Source: a virus
Direction: 5' to 3' (one strand)
Length of the DNA stretch: 37,010 nt
IMG/VR virus record: IMGVR_UViG_3300034104_002108
Span: 1 to 37,010 of that record
Both the position numbers and the translations under genes were made by a program. The notes beneath the pieces are model-generated. The model searched no databases. It was not told where the DNA came from and was given only the letters and a program-made list of their open reading frames with translations. Shown here one piece after another: positions 22,995-31,903 of the stretch (positions are counted from its first letter, which is position 1; each line of letters starts with the position of its first letter).

Positions 22995-23686
22995 AGTTAA
23001 GTGCTTGTGTAATCTTTCAGGATGGAGATGACCTGAAAGGATGGCGGGATTCTTTGCCAAGTGATAATGTCGAAGTCATTGCACTTCGTACGGCGGTCAA
23101 TCCAAAATTGAAAGAGCCTATTTTCCAAGAAGTCGGTAGGACTTCAGACCATATAGTGCTCAATTGGGAATATCCTGACTTCGAAGAGTATTTTGACTTC
23201 AGTTATTGCCGTAATAAGCTTGATGAGTTTGCGACTGGTGACTGGATTCTGCACATGGACTCGGACGAAAGACTTGCAAGTCCTGAAGATGAGTTTTGGG
23301 CTTATCTCAAAGAGCTTAACGAAAGCGAAGCGGTTGCGGCTTATTTGTCAATTGCAGGATGCAATGCAGATCTTGACCCGCAATATACGCATATTCGGAA
23401 AAGGTATAACATACCGGCAATGCGATTGCACCGCCGAAGCGCGTTTCTAAAATGGCAAAGAATATGCCATGAGACGCTCGAAGTAGATCCTAATGGAACG
23501 GTCGTAGCTGATACGGACATATTGCTATACCACAAAGGATACAGCCAAGACAATGAAGTCTTGATGCAAAAAGCAGAACGGAATGGAGGCCTAATGGTAA
23601 GAGAATACACACGCGATAAATCACAAAGAAACTGGGATTATTTAGTTAATACTTTCGCATATTTAAAACAATTATCTAAGAGGTAA
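22991..23686 (+). CDS. GT2-type glycosyltransferase inside the tail operon
   Basis: A 231-residue GT-A glycosyltransferase. FSYCRNKLDEFATGDWILHMDSDERL (about 76-101) contains the RN.....D...W.L.lDsDE signature of GT2 enzymes with the metal-binding DSDE. A later acceptor-side segment includes AMRLHRRSAFLKWQRICHE. There is no membrane segment. It overlaps the terminator-like gene (ATGA) and ends 5 bases before the tail tube gene, so it is made together with the virion proteins. This favours modification of a structural protein over host polysaccharide, but the target is not proven. Confidence 0.8.
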   Translation: MKLSACVIFQDGDDLKGWRDSLPSDNVEVIALRTAVNPKLKEPIFQEVGRTSDHIVLNWEYPDFEEYFDFSYCRNKLDEFATGDWILHMDSDERLASPEDEFWAYLKELNESEAVAAYLSIAGCNADLDPQYTHIRKRYNIPAMRLHRRSAFLKWQRICHETLEVDPNGTVVADTDILLYHKGYSQDNEVLMQKAERNGGLMVREYTRDKSQRNWDYLVNTFAYLKQLSKR

Positions 23687-23690
23687 TATC

Positions 23691-24236
23691 ATGGTAGTAG
23701 GCGGCGCTAACCTTAGCGTATTCTATACAGCAAATGAACTCGGTACAGCCCCTTCAGTCGGCTCTACTGTACTTCACACAATGAAGCGCAAAATCAAAAC
23801 TTCATTAACAAGAACAACGTTCACAATCGATCAAAACGAAGACAACCCAGCGCTCACTTCATTCCTTGAAAACTATGCACCTGTTACTACAGTCACTGCA
23901 GATCAAGGCGAATACGAAGACGGGACAAAATTCAACTCTTCTCAAGCGACAAGTGATACACTTTTGCAAATCGTTTACGGCGGCGTAGATACAGTAGAAA
24001 ACAAGCGTAAGATTGTTTTGATGCTTTGCAAATTGGCTCAAGACGCTGGCGCGTTTGACCAAGAATCAGGTAAGTACACAAAGCCAAAAGTAGGCGGCGA
24101 TGTGGTAAACAATGATACAGACTTGGTTATTCCTGCAACTTATTTCTTAACTACTCTTGTAAGCGGTGCAACTGCGGTTACAATCCCTGCAAAGATTGGA
24201 TATAAAGAAGTTTGGTTCGCAATTCCAACGCCTTAA
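23691..24236 (+). CDS. Major tail tube protein (putative)
   Basis: A 181-residue protein placed between the terminator and chaperone genes, followed by a hairpin terminator as is common for abundant virion proteins. It is strand-rich with many Thr/Ser (RKIKTSLTRTTFTIDQNEDN, YAPVTTVTADQGEYEDGTKF, KIVLMLCKLAQDAGAFDQ) and has A/T-ending optimised codons like the major capsid gene. The many exposed Thr/Ser residues would be suitable acceptors if the adjoining glycosyltransferase acts on it; that is conjecture. Confidence 0.75.
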   Translation: MVVGGANLSVFYTANELGTAPSVGSTVLHTMKRKIKTSLTRTTFTIDQNEDNPALTSFLENYAPVTTVTADQGEYEDGTKFNSSQATSDTLLQIVYGGVDTVENKRKIVLMLCKLAQDAGAFDQESGKYTKPKVGGDVVNNDTDLVIPATYFLTTLVSGATAVTIPAKIGYKEVWFAIPTP

Positions 24237-24243
24237 TTCACAC

Positions 24244-24270
24244 GGGGCGGGCAAAACCCGCCCCCTTATT
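24244..24270 (+). terminator. Intrinsic terminator after the tail tube gene
   Basis: A perfect 8-bp GC stem, GGGGCGGG (24244-24251) with CCCGCCCC (24257-24264), a 5-base CAAAA loop and then CTTATTTT. It should end or reduce transcription after the tail tube gene so that less RNA reaches the chaperone and tape measure genes. Confidence 0.85.
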
Positions 24271-24287
24271 TTCACTAAGGAGATAGC

Positions 24288-24785
24288 ATGAAATTATATC
24301 TAAATGAAACAGCACACGAAGTAGCACTCTATTCAAAATTGACCCCTGCTCTTTATGACAAGGTTACGCCGCTTCTCACAGAACTTGCAAATACTAAAGG
24401 CGCTCAATCAGCCGCCGAGACCGAGATGATGGATAAGATATTTAGCCGCGAGAGCCTTGCGAAAAAAGTAGATTTAACAAAGGGAAAAGACGCATTCAAT
24501 GATATTATGCAAGAGTTCGAGTTCCAAGAAATTGTCAAGACTACATATTCGAAAGTCCGAGCAAATCTATTCGAGCTTATCAATGTCGATGAAACTACAA
24601 TACCAAAAGTCTTTCAATTTGTCAAAGCCGTAATCGATGAAAGCAAAGTGCAAAATACAGAGCTTTTGGCGGGTATTCAGTCCGAGCCGAGCTCTGAGTT
24701 TTGGCAAAACCAAGATCTTGATGGCATATTGGACTCACTAAAGTTTTTTCGTGAAACAGTATGCCGAAGAGTCCGCATTATGTGA
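24288..24785 (+). CDS. Tail assembly chaperone, first frame (lambda gpG-like)
   Basis: A 165-residue helical, acidic protein with a good AAGGAG before its ATG, located between tube and tape measure genes, the fixed position of gpG-like chaperones. Helices include TPALYDKVTPLLTELANTK, DAFNDIMQEFEFQEIVKTTYSKVRANLFELI and LDGILDSLKFF. Near its end six T residues (24744-24749) precede a second open frame, so a minor fusion product is likely. Such chaperones coat the tape measure protein before tube polymerisation. Confidence 0.75.
   Translation: MKLYLNETAHEVALYSKLTPALYDKVTPLLTELANTKGAQSAAETEMMDKIFSRESLAKKVDLTKGKDAFNDIMQEFEFQEIVKTTYSKVRANLFELINVDETTIPKVFQFVKAVIDESKVQNTELLAGIQSEPSSEFWQNQDLDGILDSLKFFRETVCRRVRIM
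24744..24750 (+). other. Probable programmed frameshift site (T6C)
   Basis: TTTTTTC lies in the end of the first chaperone frame as TTT TTT C. The second frame is open from 24742 and begins with GTG at 24751, with no ribosome binding site. Moving from the first to the second frame requires +1 or -2, not the usual -1. The fusion would be 252 (+1) or 253 (-2) residues. Confidence 0.6.
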
Positions 24786-25047
24786 GTATTACCTTGAGGA
24801 CTTGACTGTATTTAACGACCCAGACGATGACGAGTATGAAGAGACGGACGGAGATGAGAGTGCGTATTACCTTGGCGAAATTGTAGGCTCATATTGGATA
24901 TTCAAAGGCGTTGCAGGTGGCGATCCTGCAGCGTATCTAAGACTATATTACGACACGGCTCGCGTGGATGTAATCCGTACTTATGCTTACACAATAACTT
25001 ACCACAAAGAACGCCGCAAAATGGAGCGCAGAATCAATGGCCGATGA
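24751..25047 (+). CDS. Tail assembly chaperone, second frame (T-like extension)
   Basis: A 98-codon frame that overlaps the first chaperone gene by 35 bases and the tape measure gene by 11. It contains an acidic stretch (FNDPDDDEYEETDGDES) followed by a more globular end (YLRLYYDTARVDVIRTYAYTITYHKERRKMERR). The basic C-terminus would bind the acidic or hydrophobic tape measure, as expected for T domains. It has only a GTG after a run of T as a start, so expression as a frameshift fusion is more likely than independent initiation. Confidence 0.7.
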   Translation: MKQYAEESALCEYYLEDLTVFNDPDDDEYEETDGDESAYYLGEIVGSYWIFKGVAGGDPAAYLRLYYDTARVDVIRTYAYTITYHKERRKMERRINGR

Positions 25048-28000
25048 TATAAAAATTAAACTTGGACTGGATGCTACCGAATTATTCAACGGTCTGAATA
25101 AAGTCACTACCGAACTTAATCAGGTGCAAAATGAGTCGAAGCAAACCGACCAAGCACTTGATAAAATGGCCGATATAAATACTTCGGGAGCCGTCGCAGA
25201 TGTCAACAAGCTATCCGCGGCAATTGATGGCGTTGGTGATTCTGCAAGCGGTATAAGTGGCGTATTTGAAGGCCTAAAAGGCGGTATAGGTGACGCTCTA
25301 AGTGGTGGTTTAATTGGAGGGCTTGTAGGTGGTGGCTTGGCCGCTGGCGTGCAAGCTGGTGTCGGTGCTATTGTCGATGGCTTTGGGGCGGTTGTAGATG
25401 CAGGTCGCGGGCTTATCTCCGCTCAAGGCGATTTGCAAGCGCAAACAGGTGCGACGGGAGCGGAATTAGAGGGCTTAAAAAAAGCTGCAGAAGATGCATT
25501 CCTTGGTGGCGTTGGTGAATCAGCAGCCGAAGCTACAAAAGTGATAAGCAATGCAGCCGTAGTGCTTAAAGGCGCTCTACCTACCGAAGAACTTGGCAAA
25601 TTCACAGCAGGGGCGCAAGCTCTTGGAGCGCTTTATGACAAAGACGTTAACGAAGTTGTAGCAAAATCAGCGCCATTTATTAAGCAGTTCGGTCTTGGCG
25701 GGCAAGAGGCATTCGACTTGATTGCCTTTGCAGCCAAAGAGGGTAAAACTTCTCAAGATGATGTATTGGACACACTCGCCGAATATTCTCAGTTATTGCA
25801 AGAAGCGGGCTTTTCTGCAGAGGAATTTGCGGGTCAAATGGCAATCGCAGGGCAAGAGGGATTGTTTAATACCGACAAGATTGCAGACTCAATTAAAGAA
25901 GCGCAAATCCGATTAAAAGCAGGTGATACTGCAAAGGCTTTTGCAGAGATAAAAACTCAATTACCACAAGCGCTTGGTTCGACTCTTGGCAATCTTGAGC
26001 AACTTGCATCAAGTGGTCAAATTACCATTAAGGACTTTCTTAGCAAGTCTGGCGAGGCTATTAAGACTGCATTCGATTCGGGGCAAATTTCGGAAGCGAT
26101 GGCTAGTCAATTACAAGTAGCCGTAGCCGGAACGCCCGCCGAAGATATTGGAGTCGAAGCATATAACAAAATGTTCGGCGCTCCAATACCAGTCGAAGAA
26201 ATCAAGAAAAAAGCGGCGCAAGCTGGTCAAGATGCTATGAATGCTGCAGGTCAGTATCTTAGTTTTGATGTAGTTGGTCGTAACTTGTCCCTTGCCTTTG
26301 AAAAAGGCAGTGCGATGGTGGTGAGTGGCTTGTCAACTACATTCGGAATGATTGCGACAGCAGTGGGGCCGACTATGTCAAATTTAATGGATACATTGAC
26401 TGGTTATTGGGAAAGATTATGGTCTGTTATTGGCCCGATTGCTGCCTTAATTGGTGGTTCTATAATTGCCAATATAGTATATGCACTCAATGCAGTCATG
26501 GTGACTATTGATGTTGTATATTCAGTGTTAAGCGAGGCCTTTGATGCTATTGCAAATGCGCTTAATCCATTGATAGATGTATTTAAGCAAGCATTCGGTC
26601 TTGATGGCGCTCTTGGCGAGGGTATGGATGTCATGAAAATGTTTCAGGAAGGACTGAATCTCATGACTGAAATAATGATGGAAGTCGGTGGTATAGTTGC
26701 CGATATTGGCGGGCTTATTATTGAGTTTCTTATCACTCCATTTCAAACGCTAATCGAAGTTATTGCCGATGTGACCCGCTCTATTGCAGGATGGATATCG
26801 ACAAATGATTCAAGTACGGAATCTATGAAGGAATCAGGAAAAGCCGCGCAAAATAGCAAAGGCTTTATCGATACTCTTCGCATAGCATTCGATAATATCC
26901 GAGGCACTATCGGAGGCGTTCGCGAGTCCTTTATTCAAATCAAAACTACTATCGGTGAGTTTTGGGATGCTATTACGCAACTTGATATTCAAAAAGCGCT
27001 CTCTGCATTCACTGGTTTTGGTGATAAGTTAAGCGCGGCTTATGATAAGGGATTCAATAAGACAAAAGATACTATTAAAGCAACTGCAGAGGCGCAAAAG
27101 AAGGCAGTTGAAGATACGAAGAAAGAAACTGAAAAAGACACAAAAGATACTAAAGATACAAAAGATACTAAAGACAAAACTGCGAAAACGGCAAAAGAGC
27201 AAGCATCTGAATTAGAACAACTCAAGAAATTTTTCAAAGGCCGCCAAGACGAGATTAAAAATGATATTGAGCGCGAGCTAAATAAAGAAGAAAACAGAGG
27301 TAAAGATAAAAAAGCACTCCGAGCACAACTCGAAGCCGAAGCTAATGTAGAACTACGAAAATACCTAAACGAGCGTATCGGAGGCATTGCAGATGCGAAT
27401 GCATTTCTTGATAAAAATCAACTTACTGCAAAGATAACTCCAAGCAAAAAGAAAGGCGAAACAGTCGCGGATATAGATAATTTCTATACGCAAGAAATGG
27501 CGAAGTTAGCAGATAAATTAACAGTCGAAGTTGGTATCAGTGCAAAACCGCCCGAATTCAAAGAATTAGAAAAAGAATTCTCAGACCTTGCAAAAGAAAT
27601 CGAGAAAACATCCGAGTCTTTAGTGCCTAAAACCCTTGCTACAAGTCAAGAAGCGCTCGATGGGACTATTGCGACGGTTCAGCAATATATCGACTTCATA
27701 AAGCTTCAGAATGATGAAATTGCACTGAAACAAGCAGAGGCTTTAGCGGCGGGGAATGAAGAAGCGGCTGCAAAGTTTGGCGAGTCAATCCAAAAGAATG
27801 TACAGAATATCAATTTGCTAAGTGGCCGCTTGGAGCGATTCGGTACGGATAGCAAGGCAGCAATCGAGAAAACCGCGCGCGAGTCTACTTTGCAATTTCA
27901 AATACAGACCGCTTTGCAGACTAGCATTCTTGATGCCTTTAACTCAGAGAAAATCCGAAAGGAAAAAGAGGCTAACGATAAGATAAGAGAGGAACGCCTT

Positions 28001-28882
28001 GGATCGCTTAATGCTGAAGAGGATGATCTTACAAAGAGCCTTGCAAAGCGAGAAATCTCTTTCGAGGATTATGCCGCAAAAGTTGCAGAGATCGACGCGC
28101 AAAGAAAACAAGTCGAAGAGCAAACCGAAGTAACTTTCTTGCAAAGACTCAAAACTGCAGGTGATCAAGCGGCCGCGAGCGTATTCAAATCTCAATCCGA
28201 GATATTTAAGAAAAACGCCGAAGGTATGCAAGGCAATCAGAAAGTATTTAATCAATTTGTCGGTCAAACCTTAGAACAATTTGGAACGCTCGCCGCTTCA
28301 GGAAAAGCAACTCTAGCAGACTTCGGAAATGCAGCCGCGGGCGCGGCGTTTGATGCCGTCTCAAAGATGATACCATCTTTTGTTGTTGGTATTTTAGGAA
28401 GCTCGATCACCACACTCGGACCGATTGCAGGGCCGCTTATTGCAGCTACCCTAACTGCAGGGCTTCAACTGCTTTTAGCAAACGCCAGAGGCGCTCTCGG
28501 CTTCAAAGACGGTGTCGTAGGCCTCGAAGGTCCTGGAGATGAAAGAAGCGACTCTATACCAGCATGGCTCTCGAAAGGCGAGTCAGTTATTACAGCGGCG
28601 GGCACGCGTGCAAATCGCGAAGAGCTTGAGTGGATGAATAAGAACCCCGGTATGAGTATTCGCGATTACTTTACTTCAAACGCTCCGCAAGTTCGCTATT
28701 CCGTGCAAGAGGATGGTAACCTAATTGCAGAGGTTAGAAAGCTTCGCGAAGAGACTCGCGGGCTAGGTAAGCAGATCAATCGAAATACGCATGTCGAAAT
28801 AAGCGGCGCTCTTGTAGCCGATAATAACTCAATCAAGGCCGTGATCGAAAGAGACCGCCGCCGTAATGCAAGGAGAGGATAA
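25037..28882 (+). CDS. Tape measure protein
   Basis: A 1281-residue protein, the longest of the window. It starts MADDIKIKLGLDATELFNGL with a coiled coil, then a Gly/Ala-rich hydrophobic stretch (about 85-130), further hydrophobic helices (about 425-590), a charged coiled coil with DTK repeats (about 690-720), and a hydrophobic segment near 1115-1155. The C-terminus GPGDERSDSIPAWLSKGESV (about 1168-1187) is a signature of tape measure tails. At about 1.5 angstroms per residue it predicts a tail near 190 nm. It defines tail length and later forms the DNA channel. Confidence 0.92.
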   Translation: MADDIKIKLGLDATELFNGLNKVTTELNQVQNESKQTDQALDKMADINTSGAVADVNKLSAAIDGVGDSASGISGVFEGLKGGIGDALSGGLIGGLVGGGLAAGVQAGVGAIVDGFGAVVDAGRGLISAQGDLQAQTGATGAELEGLKKAAEDAFLGGVGESAAEATKVISNAAVVLKGALPTEELGKFTAGAQALGALYDKDVNEVVAKSAPFIKQFGLGGQEAFDLIAFAAKEGKTSQDDVLDTLAEYSQLLQEAGFSAEEFAGQMAIAGQEGLFNTDKIADSIKEAQIRLKAGDTAKAFAEIKTQLPQALGSTLGNLEQLASSGQITIKDFLSKSGEAIKTAFDSGQISEAMASQLQVAVAGTPAEDIGVEAYNKMFGAPIPVEEIKKKAAQAGQDAMNAAGQYLSFDVVGRNLSLAFEKGSAMVVSGLSTTFGMIATAVGPTMSNLMDTLTGYWERLWSVIGPIAALIGGSIIANIVYALNAVMVTIDVVYSVLSEAFDAIANALNPLIDVFKQAFGLDGALGEGMDVMKMFQEGLNLMTEIMMEVGGIVADIGGLIIEFLITPFQTLIEVIADVTRSIAGWISTNDSSTESMKESGKAAQNSKGFIDTLRIAFDNIRGTIGGVRESFIQIKTTIGEFWDAITQLDIQKALSAFTGFGDKLSAAYDKGFNKTKDTIKATAEAQKKAVEDTKKETEKDTKDTKDTKDTKDKTAKTAKEQASELEQLKKFFKGRQDEIKNDIERELNKEENRGKDKKALRAQLEAEANVELRKYLNERIGGIADANAFLDKNQLTAKITPSKKKGETVADIDNFYTQEMAKLADKLTVEVGISAKPPEFKELEKEFSDLAKEIEKTSESLVPKTLATSQEALDGTIATVQQYIDFIKLQNDEIALKQAEALAAGNEEAAAKFGESIQKNVQNINLLSGRLERFGTDSKAAIEKTARESTLQFQIQTALQTSILDAFNSEKIRKEKEANDKIREERLGSLNAEEDDLTKSLAKREISFEDYAAKVAEIDAQRKQVEEQTEVTFLQRLKTAGDQAAASVFKSQSEIFKKNAEGMQGNQKVFNQFVGQTLEQFGTLAASGKATLADFGNAAAGAAFDAVSKMIPSFVVGILGSSITTLGPIAGPLIAATLTAGLQLLLANARGALGFKDGVVGLEGPGDERSDSIPAWLSKGESVITAAGTRANREELEWMNKNPGMSIRDYFTSNAPQVRYSVQEDGNLIAEVRKLREETRGLGKQINRNTHVEISGALVADNNSIKAVIERDRRRNARRG
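27140..27175 (+). repeat. 18-bp tandem repeat in the tape measure gene
   Basis: Two copies of an 18-base unit starting ACAAAAGATACTAAAGA (27140-27157 and 27158-27175, last base differs) encode part of the T-K-D repeat. It is in frame and could lengthen or shorten the tape by six residues per unit through slippage. Confidence 0.75.
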
Positions 28883-28883
28883 T

Positions 28884-29345
28884 ATGTCTTGGAGATATTG
28901 GGTAAAATTCGAAGGGTCAAACTCGGCGGGCTTTGAGTCTATCAATACACTCGGAGTAGAGCTCCCTGTTTTCGGGATATTACCGACCTTTACAGTCGAG
29001 TCCTCGAATGAAGTCAGCATGAGTGGAACGGAAATCGGACAGCGCCGAATCAGGATAGCACTCGAAGTAGATTGCATCCCAGTGAGCACATGGGACTACG
29101 GCACGGTAAATAGTGATAATGTGTACTATCTTTTGCAAGAGATTTTGCAAAAGAAATATACTCGCATCGTAGAGCCGACCGCGCCAAAGCAAATGCCGAC
29201 AAGGTATCAGTCAACAAGCTCTTTCACGTACTCTAAAGCGCTTATTCCGTTTGTATTTGCACGATGCGACTTTAGTAATGAAAAACAATGGGCTTCAGGC
29301 TTGGAGAAATTTACAATAACCTGCTATCGTAGGGACTTGATCTAA
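28884..29345 (+). CDS. Distal tail-like protein
   Basis: A 153-residue protein. ATG 28884 is chosen over ATG 28866 because AGGAGAGG (28871-28878) lies between them and serves the later start. It directly follows the tape measure gene, where distal tail (Dit-like) proteins are encoded. It is strand-rich (FEGSNSAGFESINTLGVELP, GILPTFTVESSNEVSM, RIRIALEVDCIPV, ALIPFVFARCDF). No specific family was recognised; the call is by position and fold pattern. Confidence 0.6.
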   Translation: MSWRYWVKFEGSNSAGFESINTLGVELPVFGILPTFTVESSNEVSMSGTEIGQRRIRIALEVDCIPVSTWDYGTVNSDNVYYLLQEILQKKYTRIVEPTAPKQMPTRYQSTSSFTYSKALIPFVFARCDFSNEKQWASGLEKFTITCYRRDLI

Positions 29346-31147
29346 TGGCATTATCAAACCAAAGATTTGTAACTACTTGGACTTCAGAGGATAGCATTCA
29401 ATGGCGTATGTATATCATACCAAGTAGTGTAGATTACATTACGCCCGCCTTGAGTTCGAATGTGACGCTCCCTAGTGAGTTTCTGCTTAGGGATATGAGC
29501 CTCGATACCGAGCTAGGAAGTATTCCCGCCGGACTTGTTAGCCAAGTACTCAAGATAAATGTCAATATAGCCGCTTTGCAAGGCTCTGACGCGCTCAATG
29601 ATTTGCGAGTTGACTTATTGCAAGGGACTACGACAAAAAAGCGTCCTCTTAATAGCGATGGAACGCCATGGATAGATGCATTCACTACGACAGAGCAAAC
29701 TGAATTCGATGCATTCAATACTTTTGTTCTGCAATACAATGACGGCTCTGGATTCAAGACCGCATTCATAGGATGCCAAAAATACAGCGCTGAAAATGAA
29801 CTCGAAATAACCGCGCTTGATAATGTGATTACCTTTACAATTGAAATTTACGACATACAACGATGCATAGGAGAGGCAATTACTCCTCATATATGGTCAC
29901 GATTGCTAATGAGGGATAATACAACGGTCAATTATTCAGCATCGGTCGCCTTAAGCGAAAACACGCAATTTAATCAGCTCTATTCGGGTTTTATGCTTGA
30001 TGATCCGAATACTGGTTATGCAATGCTTGATATTTTGCCAGATGGATTTTCGATGTATATCAGTACATTCGCAAGGCTAAAAACTAAGATAGGTGAAATG
30101 TACTCAAAATACCTCAGAGCTCTTACAGGTAAATTGACCGCGTCCTTTGTATGTCATGATATATTTACTTATTCGGTATTTCTTAGAGATGCAAGCAATA
30201 ACTTTATTTTGCCTCAGTATCTTTGTTATGTATCTGAAATTTACGATAATCAAGGTCAACTCGTAGGCGGCGCTCTTGGTGACTCCAAGATGTTTGCACA
30301 GTTTACAAATTTTTACGAAGCATATAAGATGCTTTGCGATAATGCACTTGAAACAGTAAGGCCTACATATAGCTTCACAAGCGCAACGCCTGATGCGTAT
30401 ACTCTTACAATGGTATCAAGCAACCCATATCCAGCACTTGGGACGCCGTCTATTACTTTCGATCAACAAAATACATATAGCAATTTCAAAATCAAAATGT
30501 TTAGTGAAGTGCTTAATCAAGTGACTACGGAAGTTACAAGCATAACTGGAAATAGTGATACAACTTCATTCCCAAGTGGCAAACAAGGGACAAGCGGCGA
30601 TAATAGCAAAGACTTAAAAATCATGTTTCATAATGTGCCTCAATTGACAAGCCGTTCTGCAAATCTTGCATCTTATGCAGATATACCGTACTCGACATTC
30701 ATAAAATGGCAAAGAAACACGATAAATAGTGGATACTTGCTATACTTTGAGGCAAGTAATATAATTATAGTTCCAAAGCCTATCGTAAATGTATTTTTTG
30801 GTGGTGAAGATTACGCCGCCCCAACTGATACAAGCCCCTATATCGATCCAAGTACGCAAGTAATTTGGAAACAACAAAATGCTTGTCTACCTCAAACTAT
30901 ATCAGAGGCTATGGTCAATTTCTTAGGCCGTAAAAAACAAGCTGAAGCGACTCTAACGACAAACTTCACTACTGCAAAGTTTACAGATGTAGGTAAACGA
31001 TGCACAATTGACCTTGTAGACTATAATACGCTCTTGGAATCGATTTACGGCGAAGAGACAGCCCTTGCAGTTATGACAAAACACTCGCATAAAGTCTATG
31101 AAGGTATGGCCGATATTACACTACGAATCGACGCGGAGTCCGAATAA
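29345..31147 (+). CDS. Large tail-tip/baseplate hub protein (putative)
   Basis: A 600-residue protein of unrecognised family. The N-terminal part (about 1-180: WTSEDSIQWRMYIIPSS, LLRDMSLDTELGSIPAGLVSQVLKINVNI) looks like a strand-rich tube-extension domain. The later part includes repeated structural segments (SMYISTFARLKTKIGEMYSKYLRAL). Its size and place after the distal tail gene match tail-associated hub or lysin proteins, but no peptidase or muramidase motif is visible. It is coupled by 1-base overlaps to both neighbours. Confidence 0.55.
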   Translation: MALSNQRFVTTWTSEDSIQWRMYIIPSSVDYITPALSSNVTLPSEFLLRDMSLDTELGSIPAGLVSQVLKINVNIAALQGSDALNDLRVDLLQGTTTKKRPLNSDGTPWIDAFTTTEQTEFDAFNTFVLQYNDGSGFKTAFIGCQKYSAENELEITALDNVITFTIEIYDIQRCIGEAITPHIWSRLLMRDNTTVNYSASVALSENTQFNQLYSGFMLDDPNTGYAMLDILPDGFSMYISTFARLKTKIGEMYSKYLRALTGKLTASFVCHDIFTYSVFLRDASNNFILPQYLCYVSEIYDNQGQLVGGALGDSKMFAQFTNFYEAYKMLCDNALETVRPTYSFTSATPDAYTLTMVSSNPYPALGTPSITFDQQNTYSNFKIKMFSEVLNQVTTEVTSITGNSDTTSFPSGKQGTSGDNSKDLKIMFHNVPQLTSRSANLASYADIPYSTFIKWQRNTINSGYLLYFEASNIIIVPKPIVNVFFGGEDYAAPTDTSPYIDPSTQVIWKQQNACLPQTISEAMVNFLGRKKQAEATLTTNFTTAKFTDVGKRCTIDLVDYNTLLESIYGEETALAVMTKHSHKVYEGMADITLRIDAESE

Positions 31148-31896
31148 TGAAATTTAATGAACCCGTAAGGCCCGCTGGCATAGGCCGTAAGCAAGTTGCT
31201 TTTTCAATGCCCGATATGCCTAGTAGCTTGACAATTGTAGAGCAGCAAGACAATGAAGAAATAAATAACATAGAAGAAAACGGGGCCGTACTTGCTCAAG
31301 CCGTGCAAAGTGCCCGCGTCATTGCATATAGTGCTGCAAGCAGTGCAATTGACAATAACATGAATGAAGTATGGGGCATTAAGACCGTAGTGCCTTGGGA
31401 GCACATTGTTAATTCAAGCCATCTCGGTAATAGCCTCATAAAGTGGGAATCAGACCCGCGTAATGAAGCTTATGGAATTAATACAAGCCTTGCATATATC
31501 GACACTGAAGACCCGACCATTATCAGAGTTCGAAAGAAAGGATGGTATCTAGTCAATGTGATATTTTTGCAAACAGAATGGTATCATAACAACTCAATAT
31601 ATTATCTTAGAGCTCTTGCAGTTGACCAACAAGACTCATTCTATACAATGCAAGATGTCTGCATTACTGATACATACCCTGTTTTGCGCCTCTCGACGCT
31701 TATAGGAGTTCCAGGCGGTAATAACCTTGGTAAACCAAGCACTACTACTGATGGCGGAATACAGATAGAATTTAGATCGAATAACCCTGGCCACGGCGCT
31801 GAAATCTTTACGCTTGATGATGACAACGTCGAAGCGCAACTTCAGATAATTTGGCTAAGACCCTTCGAAGATGAAAATACATACAATTTCGCGTGA
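31147..31896 (+). CDS. Tail-tip protein with jelly-roll-like C-terminus
   Basis: A 249-residue protein. A helical and acidic N-terminus (about 25-75, EEINNIEENGAVLAQAV) is followed by a region with alternating strands: TIIRVRKKGWYLVNVIFLQT, YYLRALAVDQQD, VLRLSTLIG, GIQIEFRSNN and VEAQLQIIWLRPF. This resembles C1q/TNF-type trimeric jelly rolls used by phages for receptor binding. The family is not certain. It is coupled to the preceding hub candidate by a 1-base overlap. Confidence 0.5.
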   Translation: MKFNEPVRPAGIGRKQVAFSMPDMPSSLTIVEQQDNEEINNIEENGAVLAQAVQSARVIAYSAASSAIDNNMNEVWGIKTVVPWEHIVNSSHLGNSLIKWESDPRNEAYGINTSLAYIDTEDPTIIRVRKKGWYLVNVIFLQTEWYHNNSIYYLRALAVDQQDSFYTMQDVCITDTYPVLRLSTLIGVPGGNNLGKPSTTTDGGIQIEFRSNNPGHGAEIFTLDDDNVEAQLQIIWLRPFEDENTYNFA

Positions 31897-31903
31897 GTGA
31901 GAG

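Noticed and set aside
24738-24750. Canonical -1 slippery heptamer for the tail chaperones
   Set aside because: TTTTTTC is a good -1 sequence, but a -1 shift leads to the third frame, not to the open second chaperone frame, unless the T run length is a sequencing error.
27137-27180. CRISPR-like repeats in the tape measure gene
   Set aside because: The repeat is an in-frame 18-base tandem duplication encoding T-K-D units with no spacers; no CRISPR array is seen anywhere.
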